Assembly: GCA_947168525.1 (NCBI GenBank)
Contig: CAMVMG010000023.1
Span: 1-34,591 of the forward strand
From: an uncultured Bacteroidales bacterium
Lineage (GTDB): Bacteria; Bacteroidota; Bacteroidia; Bacteroidales; UBA932
DNA length: 34,591 bases
Direction: 5' to 3'
Positions 8,801-16,382 of the stretch are shown one piece after another (positions within the stretch are counted from its first letter, which is position 1; each line of letters opens with the position of its first letter). The notes under the pieces were generated by a model. That model was not told the origin of the DNA and ran no database searches. It saw only the letters and a program-made list of their open reading frames with translations. Made by a program: the position numbers and the translations under genes.

Positions 8801-11167
8801 TCCGATTACTACACCGTGAAGCTCAGCGGTCCTTCCGCAGGCATGAGCCGTGCCTTTGCCGGTCCCGCCTTCCGCCGTTCGGCCGCTACCATGGATATCA
8901 CGGTTACCACCGAGGGCGCCAATACCCGTGTGGCCCTGTTCGGCATCCGCACCAACCTGGACAGCAATGACCAGCCCGGCGGCGATGAGCCTGGCCCCGA
9001 CCAACCCGGCGGCGATGAGCCTGGCCCCGACCAACCCGGCGGAGACCAGCCCGGCGGCGATGAGCCTGGCCCTGACCAACCCGGCGGAGACCAGCCTTCC
9101 GGCGATGCGGCCGGCACTGGCACCCAGGCAGATCCGTTTAATGTGGCGGCCGCCATCGCCAAGGCCAAAGAAACCGGAACCACCGCTACGGCCGATTCCT
9201 ACTATATCACTGGTACGGTCACTGGCACGCCCGAAGTGAGCGCCCAGTTCAAGAACGCCACCTTCGACATCGTAGACAAGGACGGTGGCGACGTCTTCAC
9301 CGTGTTCCGTATCAAGTCCTTCGGCGGAGCCGACTTCACCGGCACAGAGAGCATCAAGGCCGGCGACAAGGTGGTGGTCTATGGCCAGATTGTGAACTTT
9401 CAGGGCAACAAGCCGGAGACATCGGCCGGTGGAAAACTGATCTCCCTCAACGGAGAAACTTCCTTTGGCGGCGGCGACCAGCCTGGCGGTGACGAGCCCG
9501 GCCCCGACCAACCCGACGATCCCACGCCCGCCGGTGGCGAATATGCCAGCAATGTTACCTGGACCTATTCGTCGGCATCGGCCTCCTACAATGAAAAGGC
9601 TACTGTAAACGGCACGGCCGACGTTCCCGTCCTCAAACTGGGCACCGGCAGCAAGTACGGTTCTTCCACCCTCACCCTGCCAGAAGGCACCACTTCCCTG
9701 AGCTTCTACGCCCTTTCCTGGAAGGGTGCTCCCGCCACCGTGCTCTTCAAGATAGACGGTGAAGAAGTGGCTTATGTGCAGCCCGCCGCCCATGACGGCC
9801 TGTCCGGCTCGCAGCCTTACACGTTCACCGTGACGGATGACAACAAGTACATGGTCACTTTCCCGGCCACCAGCACCATCGAGGTGCTTACCGGCCTGGA
9901 TGGCAAACGGGCGGCCCTGTTTGCCATCCAGGCCGGCTATGAGCAGGGCGGCGGTTCTTCGGCCCGTCCCAAGACGGTGAGCCTGGCCGAATTCGTCGCG
10001 GCGGAGCCCTCTTCCACCCAGCCTTACCAGGTACGTGGTACCATCACCAACATCACCAGCACCCAGTTCGGTGTCTTCGACCTTACCGACGGCACCACTA
10101 CGGTCCGCGTGAACGGCCTCAACAGTACAGACTTGGGCTATGGCGCCCAGAACGACCGCAGCTTCCATAGCATGGGGCTGAAAGCCACCGACAACATCAC
10201 CATCGTGGGCTACCGCGGCTCCTTCAACTACGCCCCGGCGGTAGAATACGCCTATATCGCCCGCGTGAATTCCAAGGGCAGCGGCAACGAAGGTGGCAAC
10301 CAGCCTTCCGGCAATGCGGCCGGCACCGGCACCCAGGCCGATCCTTACAACGTGGCCGCCGCCATCAATGCCGTGGCCAACCTCACCTGGACCTCCAACT
10401 CGGTATACGACAAAGTGGGCCCGTACTTTATCAAGGGAAAGATCAGCCGGATAGCCAGCAAGGGTACTTTCACGGATGGCGGCACTTATGGCAATGCGTC
10501 CTTCTATATCTCCGACGACGGCTCCAAGGAAAATGAGTTCTACTGCTTCCGCATCCTGTACTTCAACAATGTCAAGTACACGGGCGGCACAGATATCAAG
10601 GTCGGTGACGAGGTCGTTGTATCGGCCGAACTCATGAACTACAAGGGCACTACCCCGGAGACGGTATCCGGCAACGGTTACCTGGTGAGCCTGAACGGCG
10701 CCACCTCCGGCGGCAGCACGGAACCGGATTCCGGCACCGGCACCGGCGGCGGTGACAACCCTGATCCCGGCACCGGCACCGGTGGTGGTGACAACCCGAC
10801 TGGAGGTGCAACTACGGTTTCTGTCGACCAGGATTATCTTGCAGCCAACCAGAACGGCAGCGTGGGCACGACCGGTGTTATCACCTACACCAATGATTCC
10901 AAATATAGCGGTTCGGTTACAGAATTGAGGATTTATAAAAACAAAAACTTTGTCGTAAGCGCCGCAAGCGGTTACAAGATCACCAAGATTGTGATGACCT
11001 GTTCTTCCAGCAACGGGCCCGGCGGTTGGGGGGATGGTGCTCCTTCCGGATTCTCCTATGAGGGTACTGCAGGTACTTGGACCGGGTCTTCGAGCTCTGT
11101 ATCCTTTACCGCTGTCAGCAAGCAGGTCCGTATAACAGCCCTCTCCGTCACCTACGAAGCCGAATAA
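5864..11167 (+). CDS. Giant modular OB-fold surface lipoprotein
   Basis: A 1767-residue predicted lipoprotein, signal MKLKSVLLALLAGALSFVSC with Cys20. After a BACON domain (about 27-117) come at least six DUF6359-type OB modules, each opening with a form of GTGTQEDPFNVAAAI and closing at SLNG (about 122-241, 259-378, 393-513, 630-747, 1084-1199 and 1486-1612). Three shorter OB modules of a second type are interleaved (about 528-617, 765-863, 1369-1470; FDLTDxTGT and GYRGSF), with two beta-sandwich modules sharing LKLGTGS and SFYAxSWKG (about 881-1032 and 1223-1360). A distinct beta-rich domain (about 1650-1767) ends the protein. Linkers are Gly/Pro/Asp-rich. It looks like a long multivalent binding arm on the cell surface. 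The next gene, a secreted nuclease, starts six bases after the stop. The ligand is not shown; nucleic acid is inferred from context and from the OB-folds of extracellular nucleases. Confidence 0.85.
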   Translation: MKLKSVLLALLAGALSFVSCQEKEELGTPKVTVTPAELVFSPGGGSQTVTLTATRDWVVTCPDWVSVDNLKGEASTKSVDVSITVLPNNGHNRSGNVIFSIGLAKAQVVITQQGSQGEVELGDGSKENPYTVAGVIAYLEDLGADVNSPEKVYVKGKISSIAEAFGAQYGNGQFNISDDGSTAADQFTAYRVLYLGNKKWKEGDTQIKLGDDVIIYGNVVNYRGNTPETQQNSAFLYSLNGVDKGGDTGGSGSMAEAKGTGSQEDPFNVAAAINAVKDLTWTSTTEFDKVGPYYVKGKVASVSEEFGAQYGNGTFTLVDEGFDAEFIAYRVLYLGNKKWKEGEDQIKAGDEVIVYAELMNYRGNTPETSGGYLYSLNGKTAGGSDQPAGEIKGSGTKEDPFNVAAAINAVKNLTWTSTTEYDKVGPYYVKGKVASVSEKFGAQYGNGTFTLVDEGSSAEFIAYRVLYLGNKKWKEGDTQIKVGDEVVIYAELMNYRGNTPETSGGYLYNLNGQGGPEDPSGDYANAEVRTVAQFIAAADKETYFKLTGTVSKFNAQYCSFDLTDDTGTIYVYSVDNKADWSSKISNGGTVTLAGKYAYYATKEQHEVVNAYILSFEKGGSDTPQPGNPAGKGTVEDPFNVAAAIDYVTKLGKDVTSEGSVYIKGKISSIEEEFASKFGNATFYLVDEGSDATFYAYRILYLGNRKWVEGDGQIKVGDEAVVCGKVVYYQGNIPETAQNSAYLYSLNGKTDGGGSDTPEPPVGEAKAVTVQEFLAAAESQTQLYQLTGTIGGSINSTYGNFDLTDETGTVYVYGLTATNLGYGAQNDKSFASLNLAAGDNITIIGYRGSFNGKDEVMYAYFVKKNSGGETPDNPNPPTPAANDYSSTVGWTLGDKGYTQNAVVNGKEGVEILKLGTGSAAGVATLTVPEEAESISFYAISWKGKPAKLVLSKGTSVIGSVEPAANDGLSNTPPYTLTVSESDYYTVKLSGPSAGMSRAFAGPAFRRSAATMDITVTTEGANTRVALFGIRTNLDSNDQPGGDEPGPDQPGGDEPGPDQPGGDQPGGDEPGPDQPGGDQPSGDAAGTGTQADPFNVAAAIAKAKETGTTATADSYYITGTVTGTPEVSAQFKNATFDIVDKDGGDVFTVFRIKSFGGADFTGTESIKAGDKVVVYGQIVNFQGNKPETSAGGKLISLNGETSFGGGDQPGGDEPGPDQPDDPTPAGGEYASNVTWTYSSASASYNEKATVNGTADVPVLKLGTGSKYGSSTLTLPEGTTSLSFYALSWKGAPATVLFKIDGEEVAYVQPAAHDGLSGSQPYTFTVTDDNKYMVTFPATSTIEVLTGLDGKRAALFAIQAGYEQGGGSSARPKTVSLAEFVAAEPSSTQPYQVRGTITNITSTQFGVFDLTDGTTTVRVNGLNSTDLGYGAQNDRSFHSMGLKATDNITIVGYRGSFNYAPAVEYAYIARVNSKGSGNEGGNQPSGNAAGTGTQADPYNVAAAINAVANLTWTSNSVYDKVGPYFIKGKISRIASKGTFTDGGTYGNASFYISDDGSKENEFYCFRILYFNNVKYTGGTDIKVGDEVVVSAELMNYKGTTPETVSGNGYLVSLNGATSGGSTEPDSGTGTGGGDNPDPGTGTGGGDNPTGGATTVSVDQDYLAANQNGSVGTTGVITYTNDSKYSGSVTELRIYKNKNFVVSAASGYKITKIVMTCSSSNGPGGWGDGAPSGFSYEGTAGTWTGSSSSVSFTAVSKQVRITALSVTYEAE
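6638..7402 (+). repeat. Near-identical in-frame tandem duplication of two OB modules
   Basis: Modules 2 and 3 of the giant lipoprotein are nearly identical in DNA as well as protein. For example ACCTGGACCTCCACCACCGA recurs with a period of 402 bases (134 codons). This is a recent duplication that recombination could expand or contract without breaking the frame. Confidence 0.8.
8969..9102 (+). repeat. Tandem linker repeat encoding PGGDEPGPDQ units
   Basis: A GC-rich short tandem repeat codes for several copies of Pro-Gly-Gly-Asp-Glu-Pro-Gly-Pro-Asp-Gln, with shortened PGGDQ copies. It forms a flexible acidic spacer between modules of the giant lipoprotein. A related shorter copy lies near 9478-9515, and a Gly-Thr-rich linker near 10735-10800. 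Confidence 0.85.
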
Positions 11168-11173
11168 CCGCCG

Positions 11174-12349
11174 ATGACCCGGAAGTTCCTCTATCGCTAC
11201 GTCCTTGCCCTGGCCGCGCTTGCGGCCGGGGCGTCGGCGTGCGACAAGCCCGAGCCCTTCGATGCAAACACCTCCGTGGTGCTGCGGAGCGCAGAACTGG
11301 AGACAGAGGGCGGAAACGCTTTTGTATCCGTGACTTGCAACGGAGACTGGACCCTCTCCCTGGCGTTCTCGGACGGGGGAGGCTGGGCCACGGTAACCCC
11401 GTCTTCCGGTTCCGGCAGCAAGAACAACATCCAGCTCAGCTACGGGGCCAATGAGGGCAAGGAAGGCCGCTCCCTCACCCTGATCCTGAAACCTGCGAAC
11501 GGCGCGGAAGCCCGTTCCACAGCCTATCAGGAGGGCGTCGCCCCGGCACAGGCCTCCTACGGCTACGACGTCGCTCCCATGGGCTGGCTGGAGCTTCCGG
11601 CTACGGTAGCCGGAGACGGCCGCGAAGTGCTGGCCCATGACATGGAAGGCGGCAAGTATAAAAACGCCCGTTCCAGCGGCGTACGCAATTGGAGCTGCTA
11701 CTGGGACTACGACGATTACCTGTCTCTTTGGGTGGCCTATCCGCTGAATCCCAGCCTGATCGGCAAGGGAAGCCGAACCGATGCCTGGGGCTATGACAAA
11801 CTGCTTCCCGCAGAAATCCAGCCCGCCCTGGTGAGCAATTCCTATGGTGGCGGCTGGACCCGCGGCCATCAGATTCCCTCGGCCGACCGGCTGATCCGTG
11901 CCGCCAACGTGTCCACCTTCGTTCCCACTAACATGACTCCGCAGGAGTACAACTTCAACGGAAAAATCTGGGCTTCCCTGGAAGGCCGGGTACGGGGGTA
12001 TGCTAATAAGGCGGACACGCTGTATGTGGTGACGGGCTGCCTGTTCGACAATTCTACCCAGGTAAGCGGCAACTCGTCCGGATTCCGGGTGAAGATTCCC
12101 ACGCATTACTTCAAGGCGCTCCTGTACAGGGGCAACTCTACTTACGCCACATCCGGCTTTATGGCGGCCGGATTCCTGCTTCCGCACGACAAGAGCATCG
12201 CCGAAGGCGACTGCCTGGACTACATCCGCAGCATCGACCAGCTGGAAGAGGAAACGGGGATTGATTTCTTCCCCAACCTGGCGGCTGCCGTGGGCAAGGA
12301 CATCGCCTCCAAGATAGAGGCCGAAGAACCCTCCAAATGGTGGAAATAA
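11174..12349 (+). CDS. Secreted DNA/RNA non-specific endonuclease (NUC family) with N-terminal BACON-like domain
   Basis: A 391-residue predicted lipoprotein (lipobox around Cys23) with a BACON-like beta domain (about 35-120) and a NUC-family nuclease domain (about 130-385) that would cleave single- and double-stranded DNA and RNA with a metal ion. The signature is TRGHQIPSAD with putative catalytic His232. Spacing from His232 matches, from memory, the key residues of Serratia nuclease: Arg230 (R87), Asn253 (N110), Gln257 (Q114), metal-ligand Asn262 (N119) and Glu270 (E127). The Asp that usually opens the DRGH motif is Thr here, an outer-position change unlikely to abolish activity. The gene starts six bases after the giant lipoprotein gene and is followed ten bases later by a second, unrelated nuclease, which is strong context for extracellular nucleic-acid breakdown. 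Confidence 0.9.
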   Translation: MTRKFLYRYVLALAALAAGASACDKPEPFDANTSVVLRSAELETEGGNAFVSVTCNGDWTLSLAFSDGGGWATVTPSSGSGSKNNIQLSYGANEGKEGRSLTLILKPANGAEARSTAYQEGVAPAQASYGYDVAPMGWLELPATVAGDGREVLAHDMEGGKYKNARSSGVRNWSCYWDYDDYLSLWVAYPLNPSLIGKGSRTDAWGYDKLLPAEIQPALVSNSYGGGWTRGHQIPSADRLIRAANVSTFVPTNMTPQEYNFNGKIWASLEGRVRGYANKADTLYVVTGCLFDNSTQVSGNSSGFRVKIPTHYFKALLYRGNSTYATSGFMAAGFLLPHDKSIAEGDCLDYIRSIDQLEEETGIDFFPNLAAAVGKDIASKIEAEEPSKWWK

Positions 12350-12359
12350 CTGAAATTTA

Positions 12360-13469
12360 ATGATAATGAAGAGTATGAGAAAACCTTTTTATCTCTTGTT
12401 GGCCCTGGCGCTAGTCCTGACCTCTTGCGGAACCTCCGGCAAAGTGGCCGGGCAGGGAGGCTATACCAAGAGCCACGTGATTGGTTTCTATAACCTGGAG
12501 AACCTGTTTGACACCTTTCACGACGAGGGAAAGAACGACTACGAGTACCTGCCTGACGGTGCCAACCAGTGGACCGAGGCCAAGTACCGGAAAAAACTGG
12601 AGAACATGGCCAGGGTCATCGCGGCGATGAAGGCCGACAACGGTGCCTGGCACACTGTGCTGGGTGTCTCCGAGATTGAGAACCGCCACGTGCTGGAAGA
12701 CCTGGTGTCCCAGCCTTCCATTGCCGAAGCCAATTACCAGATTGTCCACTATGACGGTCCGGACCGTCGCGGCGTGGATGTGGCTCTGTTCTACAAGCCG
12801 GACCAGTTCAAGCTGATCGAGAGCGAAAGCATTCCCTTCACCTTCGCTCCTTCCCGCATTGACTTCTCGGCGTGGACTCAGGAAGAGATGGACGACTTCC
12901 GCACGCGTGATGTGCTGATGGTGCGCGGCACCATCGACGGGGAGATGTTCGCCTTTTTCGTTGCGCACCTGCCTTCCCGTCTGGGAGGAAAGGGCGCGGA
13001 CCTGCGTCCCCGCGGAGCCGAAATCATCTACATGCGGGCCATGGAGTTGCAGAAGCAGTTCCCGGATATCAAGATTGTGGTGATGGGCGATATGAACGAC
13101 AACCCCACCGACGTGAGCATGACGGAGTTCCTGCACGGAAAGGAAGACATTGCCGATGCTACCGGAGAAGAGTTCTTCTCACCTTTCCTGAGCATGCTCA
13201 AGGCCGGTTACAGCTCCCTGTACTATCAGGGCGGTGGCAATATCTACGACATTATCCTGGTGAACAGCAATCTGGCCAATGCGCCCAAGGGAAGCTTCCA
13301 GATCCAGCCCATCGTCAACGGAAAATACTACGGACGCGTGTTCTCCAAGCCGTTCATGACCAACCAGAGCGGCCAGTACAAGGGTACTCCGTTCCGCACG
13401 TTCTCCAACGGTGCCTTCGTGGGCGGTTACTCCGACCACTACCCTACCTACATAGTGATCAAGAAGTAA
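12360..13469 (+). CDS. Lipoprotein endonuclease/exonuclease/phosphatase (EEP) family nuclease
   Basis: A 369-residue protein with a lipoprotein signal (lipobox LTSC, Cys23 from the first ATG). In-frame ATGs at 12366 and 12375 would also give a good signal, so the exact start is open. The EEP fold signatures are all present in order: FYNLENLFD (Asn45, Glu47), SEIENR with metal-ligand Glu105, HYDGPDRRGVDVALFY (131-145), AHLPSRLGG (202-210), GDMNDNP (Asp244, Asn246) and the C-terminal SDHYP with His360. This predicts a Mg-dependent phosphodiesterase, most likely a DNase in the manner of the secreted EEP nucleases. Unlike ExeM-type enzymes it carries no OB-fold of its own; OB-folds are instead supplied by neighbouring lipoproteins. 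It sits between the NUC nuclease and a TonB-dependent receptor. A phosphatase of another substrate class remains possible. Confidence 0.9.
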   Translation: MIMKSMRKPFYLLLALALVLTSCGTSGKVAGQGGYTKSHVIGFYNLENLFDTFHDEGKNDYEYLPDGANQWTEAKYRKKLENMARVIAAMKADNGAWHTVLGVSEIENRHVLEDLVSQPSIAEANYQIVHYDGPDRRGVDVALFYKPDQFKLIESESIPFTFAPSRIDFSAWTQEEMDDFRTRDVLMVRGTIDGEMFAFFVAHLPSRLGGKGADLRPRGAEIIYMRAMELQKQFPDIKIVVMGDMNDNPTDVSMTEFLHGKEDIADATGEEFFSPFLSMLKAGYSSLYYQGGGNIYDIILVNSNLANAPKGSFQIQPIVNGKYYGRVFSKPFMTNQSGQYKGTPFRTFSNGAFVGGYSDHYPTYIVIKK

Positions 13470-13482
13470 AACCAACCTATAT

Positions 13483-16377
13483 ATGATGAAAAGAATACTT
13501 CTCTCATTTGTCACCCTCCTCTGTTCGCTGGCCCTGTTTGCGCAGGAATCCACCGGCGGCGTGAAGGGAACGGTGATTGACCGTAACGGCCGGCAGCCGG
13601 TGGAGAAAGCCCGCCTGGTCCTGATGAAGGGCGCAGCAGAGATTGCGCAGGCCACTTCGGCCGATGACGGCACCTTCCTTATCCCGGGGCTGGAAGACGG
13701 CATGTACACCCTGGTGATCACGGCTCCCGATTTCCTGGAAACCCAGGTGCAGGTGACTGTGAACGACGGCTACGTGAAGAACATGTTCAACCTTTCCCTT
13801 ACCGCCGTTCAGCAGGTGACGGAACTGGACGATGATTCCTTCGCCGCCTTTGACCTGGATGACAGTGGTTACAACGACAATCCCACCATCCTGTTCGGCT
13901 CCAACGACGTGTTCAACAACATTGCCGGCTACAACTTCAGTGCAGTGCGTTTCAACGCCCGTGGCTATGCCTCGGAGACGCAGGACGTGTACCTGGCCGG
14001 CGTGAAGATGAACGACGCCATTACGGGCTATTCTCCCTTCTCGCTGTGGAGCGGCCTCAACGAGGCCATGCGCTCCAAGGAGACGGTGAACGGTGTGGAG
14101 GTGTCGGACTACGGGTTCGGCGGCTATAACGGCCTCACCAATATTTTCGGCACGGCGTCCAATGTGCGCAAGGGCCTCCGGGGGAGCCTCCTTACCAACA
14201 GCTCCCTGTACCGTCTCCGCGTGATGGCCTCCTATGCCACGGGCGTGATGGACAACGGCTGGGCCTTCGCTGCCAACGTGAGCGCCCGCCTGGGCGGAAA
14301 CGACTGGATCGACGGTGTATACTATCGTTCCTTCGCCTATTATCTGGCGGCCGACAAGGTGCTGGACCGCGCCAACAAGCTCAGCTTCGTATTCTTCGGC
14401 ACACCCGGCCAGCGCGGTGCCCAGAATGCCTCTACGCAGGAGGTCTATGACCTTATGGGAGACAATATGTACAACTCCAACTGGGGTTACCAGAACGGGC
14501 GGGTACGCAATGCCCGCGTACGTAAGACGCATGAGCCCATCGCCATCTTCAAGTACGACTTCACGCCTTCGGACCAGTTCGAGGCCAGCTTTACCGCCCT
14601 GTACCGCTTCGGCAAGAACGGCTACACCGCCCTTGACTGGTACGATGCCCAGGATCCCCGTCCGGACTATTACCGCAACCTCCCCAGCTACTTCATGGAC
14701 GTGAACCCGGACATGAACCGCCACAACGACATCAAGTGGGGCTGGGCCAAGGAAGTGTGGACCCATTCCAAGGATTTTCCGGAGCTGACCCATGTGAATT
14801 GGGACCGCCTGTATAACGTGAACTACAATCAGGAAGACGGTCGGTCCAAGTATGTGCAGGAAGAGCGCCGTACAGACCAGCGGGACCTGAACCTGGCCCT
14901 GAATTTCAAGGCTCGTCCCACCTCTGCCATCACCCTCACCGGCGGCTTGAACGCCCGGATCAACCGGACAGAGTATTTCAAGACGGTGGCAGACTTGCTG
15001 GGCGGTTCCTACTTCCTGAACATCGACAATTTCGCGGAGCGTGATTTCGCGGCCACCCCGTATAAGCTGCAGAACGACCTGGATTACTACCGCGTACACG
15101 GCTATGCCCAGCAGCTGAAAGCGGGCGACAAGTACGGCTACGACTACTACGCCCAGGTACGGAATTATGGCGGCTGGCTCAACGGCAACTTCACCCTGGG
15201 CAACTTCAGCGTTTCCGTGGGCGGTCGCCTCGGCTACGAGAGCTTCTGGAGAGAGGGCCTTGTGCGCAAGGGTCTCTTCCCCGGACTGGAAGAGGACGGC
15301 AGCAAGGTCATCGTGGACGGTGTCGCGGTGGAGCCCACCTACGACCCTGACGGCTCTGTCACCACTTCCCTGGGCAAGTCTAAGAAGGCCGGCTTCCTTA
15401 CCTATGCCGGCAAGCTGGGACTCAACTATGTGATCGGCGGCGCCATGCGCGTGTATGCCAACGTGGGTTATTTCAACGAGGCCCCCAAATTCAATCAGGC
15501 CTTCCTGAGCCCGCGTACCCGCAACACCATGATCGGGAACCTGAAGCCGGAAAAGATTTTCTCGGCCGACCTCAACTGGCAGTATAGTGGCAACGGCATC
15601 AACATCCGCGCCACCGGATACTACACCACCATCACGGACCAGAGCAAGGTGATGAGCGCCTATGACGACGTCCAGAACGCCTTCTCCAACTTTGCCATCA
15701 GCGGTATCGACGAGCGCCACATGGGCGTGGAGCTGGGCTTCAAGATTCCTACCTATCTGGTGCCCAACCTCAGTTTCCAGGGCGTCGTGGCCCTGGGCGA
15801 GTATGTGTACACCTCCAACCCGCGCATGACCCAGACCGTGGACAACAGCGCCGAGGTGGTGCTCTCCAACGCCTATCTGGCCTATTGGAAGAACACCCAG
15901 CTGCTGGACGGAACAGTGGTCCAGAAGCACTATGTGCCTTCCACCCCGCAGACGGCAGTCAGCCTAGGCCTGGCCTATAACTACAACTACTGGTTCATCG
16001 ACGGAGACGTAGAGTATTTCGGCCGTTCCTATCTGGATATGAGCCCGCTCTACCGTACAGACTATGCCGTGGCCGGCCTGGACAACAACATCACCGACGA
16101 GGAAATCCGCTACATGACCACCCAGGAGCAGTTCGCTCCCGCCTGGCTGGTGAATCTGTCCATTGGCAAATCCTGGTACATCGACTACAAGTACCAGTTA
16201 GGTTTCTCACTCAATGTGAAGAACCTTCTGAACAACCGGAACGTGAAGACCGGCGGTTACGAGCAAACCCGCATGGTGGACAACACCGTGTCCAAGGAAC
16301 GCTACTACCGCTTCGACTCCAAGTACTTCTACATGGCCGGTACCAACTATATGCTTAACCTTTATTTCAGATTCTAA
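13483..16377 (+). CDS. TonB-dependent outer-membrane receptor
   Basis: A 964-residue predicted outer-membrane transporter with a signal peptide (MMKRILLSFVTLLCSLALFAQ) and a carboxypeptidase-regulatory-like domain (about 24-110; GGVKGTVIDRNGRQPVEKA). The plug domain (about 130-240) shows FNARGYASETQDVYLAGVK. The barrel follows and ends in LNLYFRF with the terminal Phe typical of outer-membrane barrels. It is distinct in sequence from the Oar-like receptor on the other strand. It follows the EEP nuclease by 13 bases and is followed after five bases by the DUF5689 lipoprotein, so nuclease, receptor and lipoprotein form one unit. Receptors of this kind next to DUF5689 proteins are familiar in Bacteroidota genomes. 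Import of nucleotides, oligonucleotides or phosphate products is inferred from context. Confidence 0.92.
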   Translation: MMKRILLSFVTLLCSLALFAQESTGGVKGTVIDRNGRQPVEKARLVLMKGAAEIAQATSADDGTFLIPGLEDGMYTLVITAPDFLETQVQVTVNDGYVKNMFNLSLTAVQQVTELDDDSFAAFDLDDSGYNDNPTILFGSNDVFNNIAGYNFSAVRFNARGYASETQDVYLAGVKMNDAITGYSPFSLWSGLNEAMRSKETVNGVEVSDYGFGGYNGLTNIFGTASNVRKGLRGSLLTNSSLYRLRVMASYATGVMDNGWAFAANVSARLGGNDWIDGVYYRSFAYYLAADKVLDRANKLSFVFFGTPGQRGAQNASTQEVYDLMGDNMYNSNWGYQNGRVRNARVRKTHEPIAIFKYDFTPSDQFEASFTALYRFGKNGYTALDWYDAQDPRPDYYRNLPSYFMDVNPDMNRHNDIKWGWAKEVWTHSKDFPELTHVNWDRLYNVNYNQEDGRSKYVQEERRTDQRDLNLALNFKARPTSAITLTGGLNARINRTEYFKTVADLLGGSYFLNIDNFAERDFAATPYKLQNDLDYYRVHGYAQQLKAGDKYGYDYYAQVRNYGGWLNGNFTLGNFSVSVGGRLGYESFWREGLVRKGLFPGLEEDGSKVIVDGVAVEPTYDPDGSVTTSLGKSKKAGFLTYAGKLGLNYVIGGAMRVYANVGYFNEAPKFNQAFLSPRTRNTMIGNLKPEKIFSADLNWQYSGNGINIRATGYYTTITDQSKVMSAYDDVQNAFSNFAISGIDERHMGVELGFKIPTYLVPNLSFQGVVALGEYVYTSNPRMTQTVDNSAEVVLSNAYLAYWKNTQLLDGTVVQKHYVPSTPQTAVSLGLAYNYNYWFIDGDVEYFGRSYLDMSPLYRTDYAVAGLDNNITDEEIRYMTTQEQFAPAWLVNLSIGKSWYIDYKYQLGFSLNVKNLLNNRNVKTGGYEQTRMVDNTVSKERYYRFDSKYFYMAGTNYMLNLYFRF

Positions 16378-16382
16378 GAGCC

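Noticed and set aside
7700..12187. 1495-codon minus-strand open frame across the giant lipoprotein and nuclease genes
   Set aside because: It is antisense to two well-supported genes, has no signal or recognisable domain, and arises from codon bias. The same holds for the 808-codon frame at 13504-15930.
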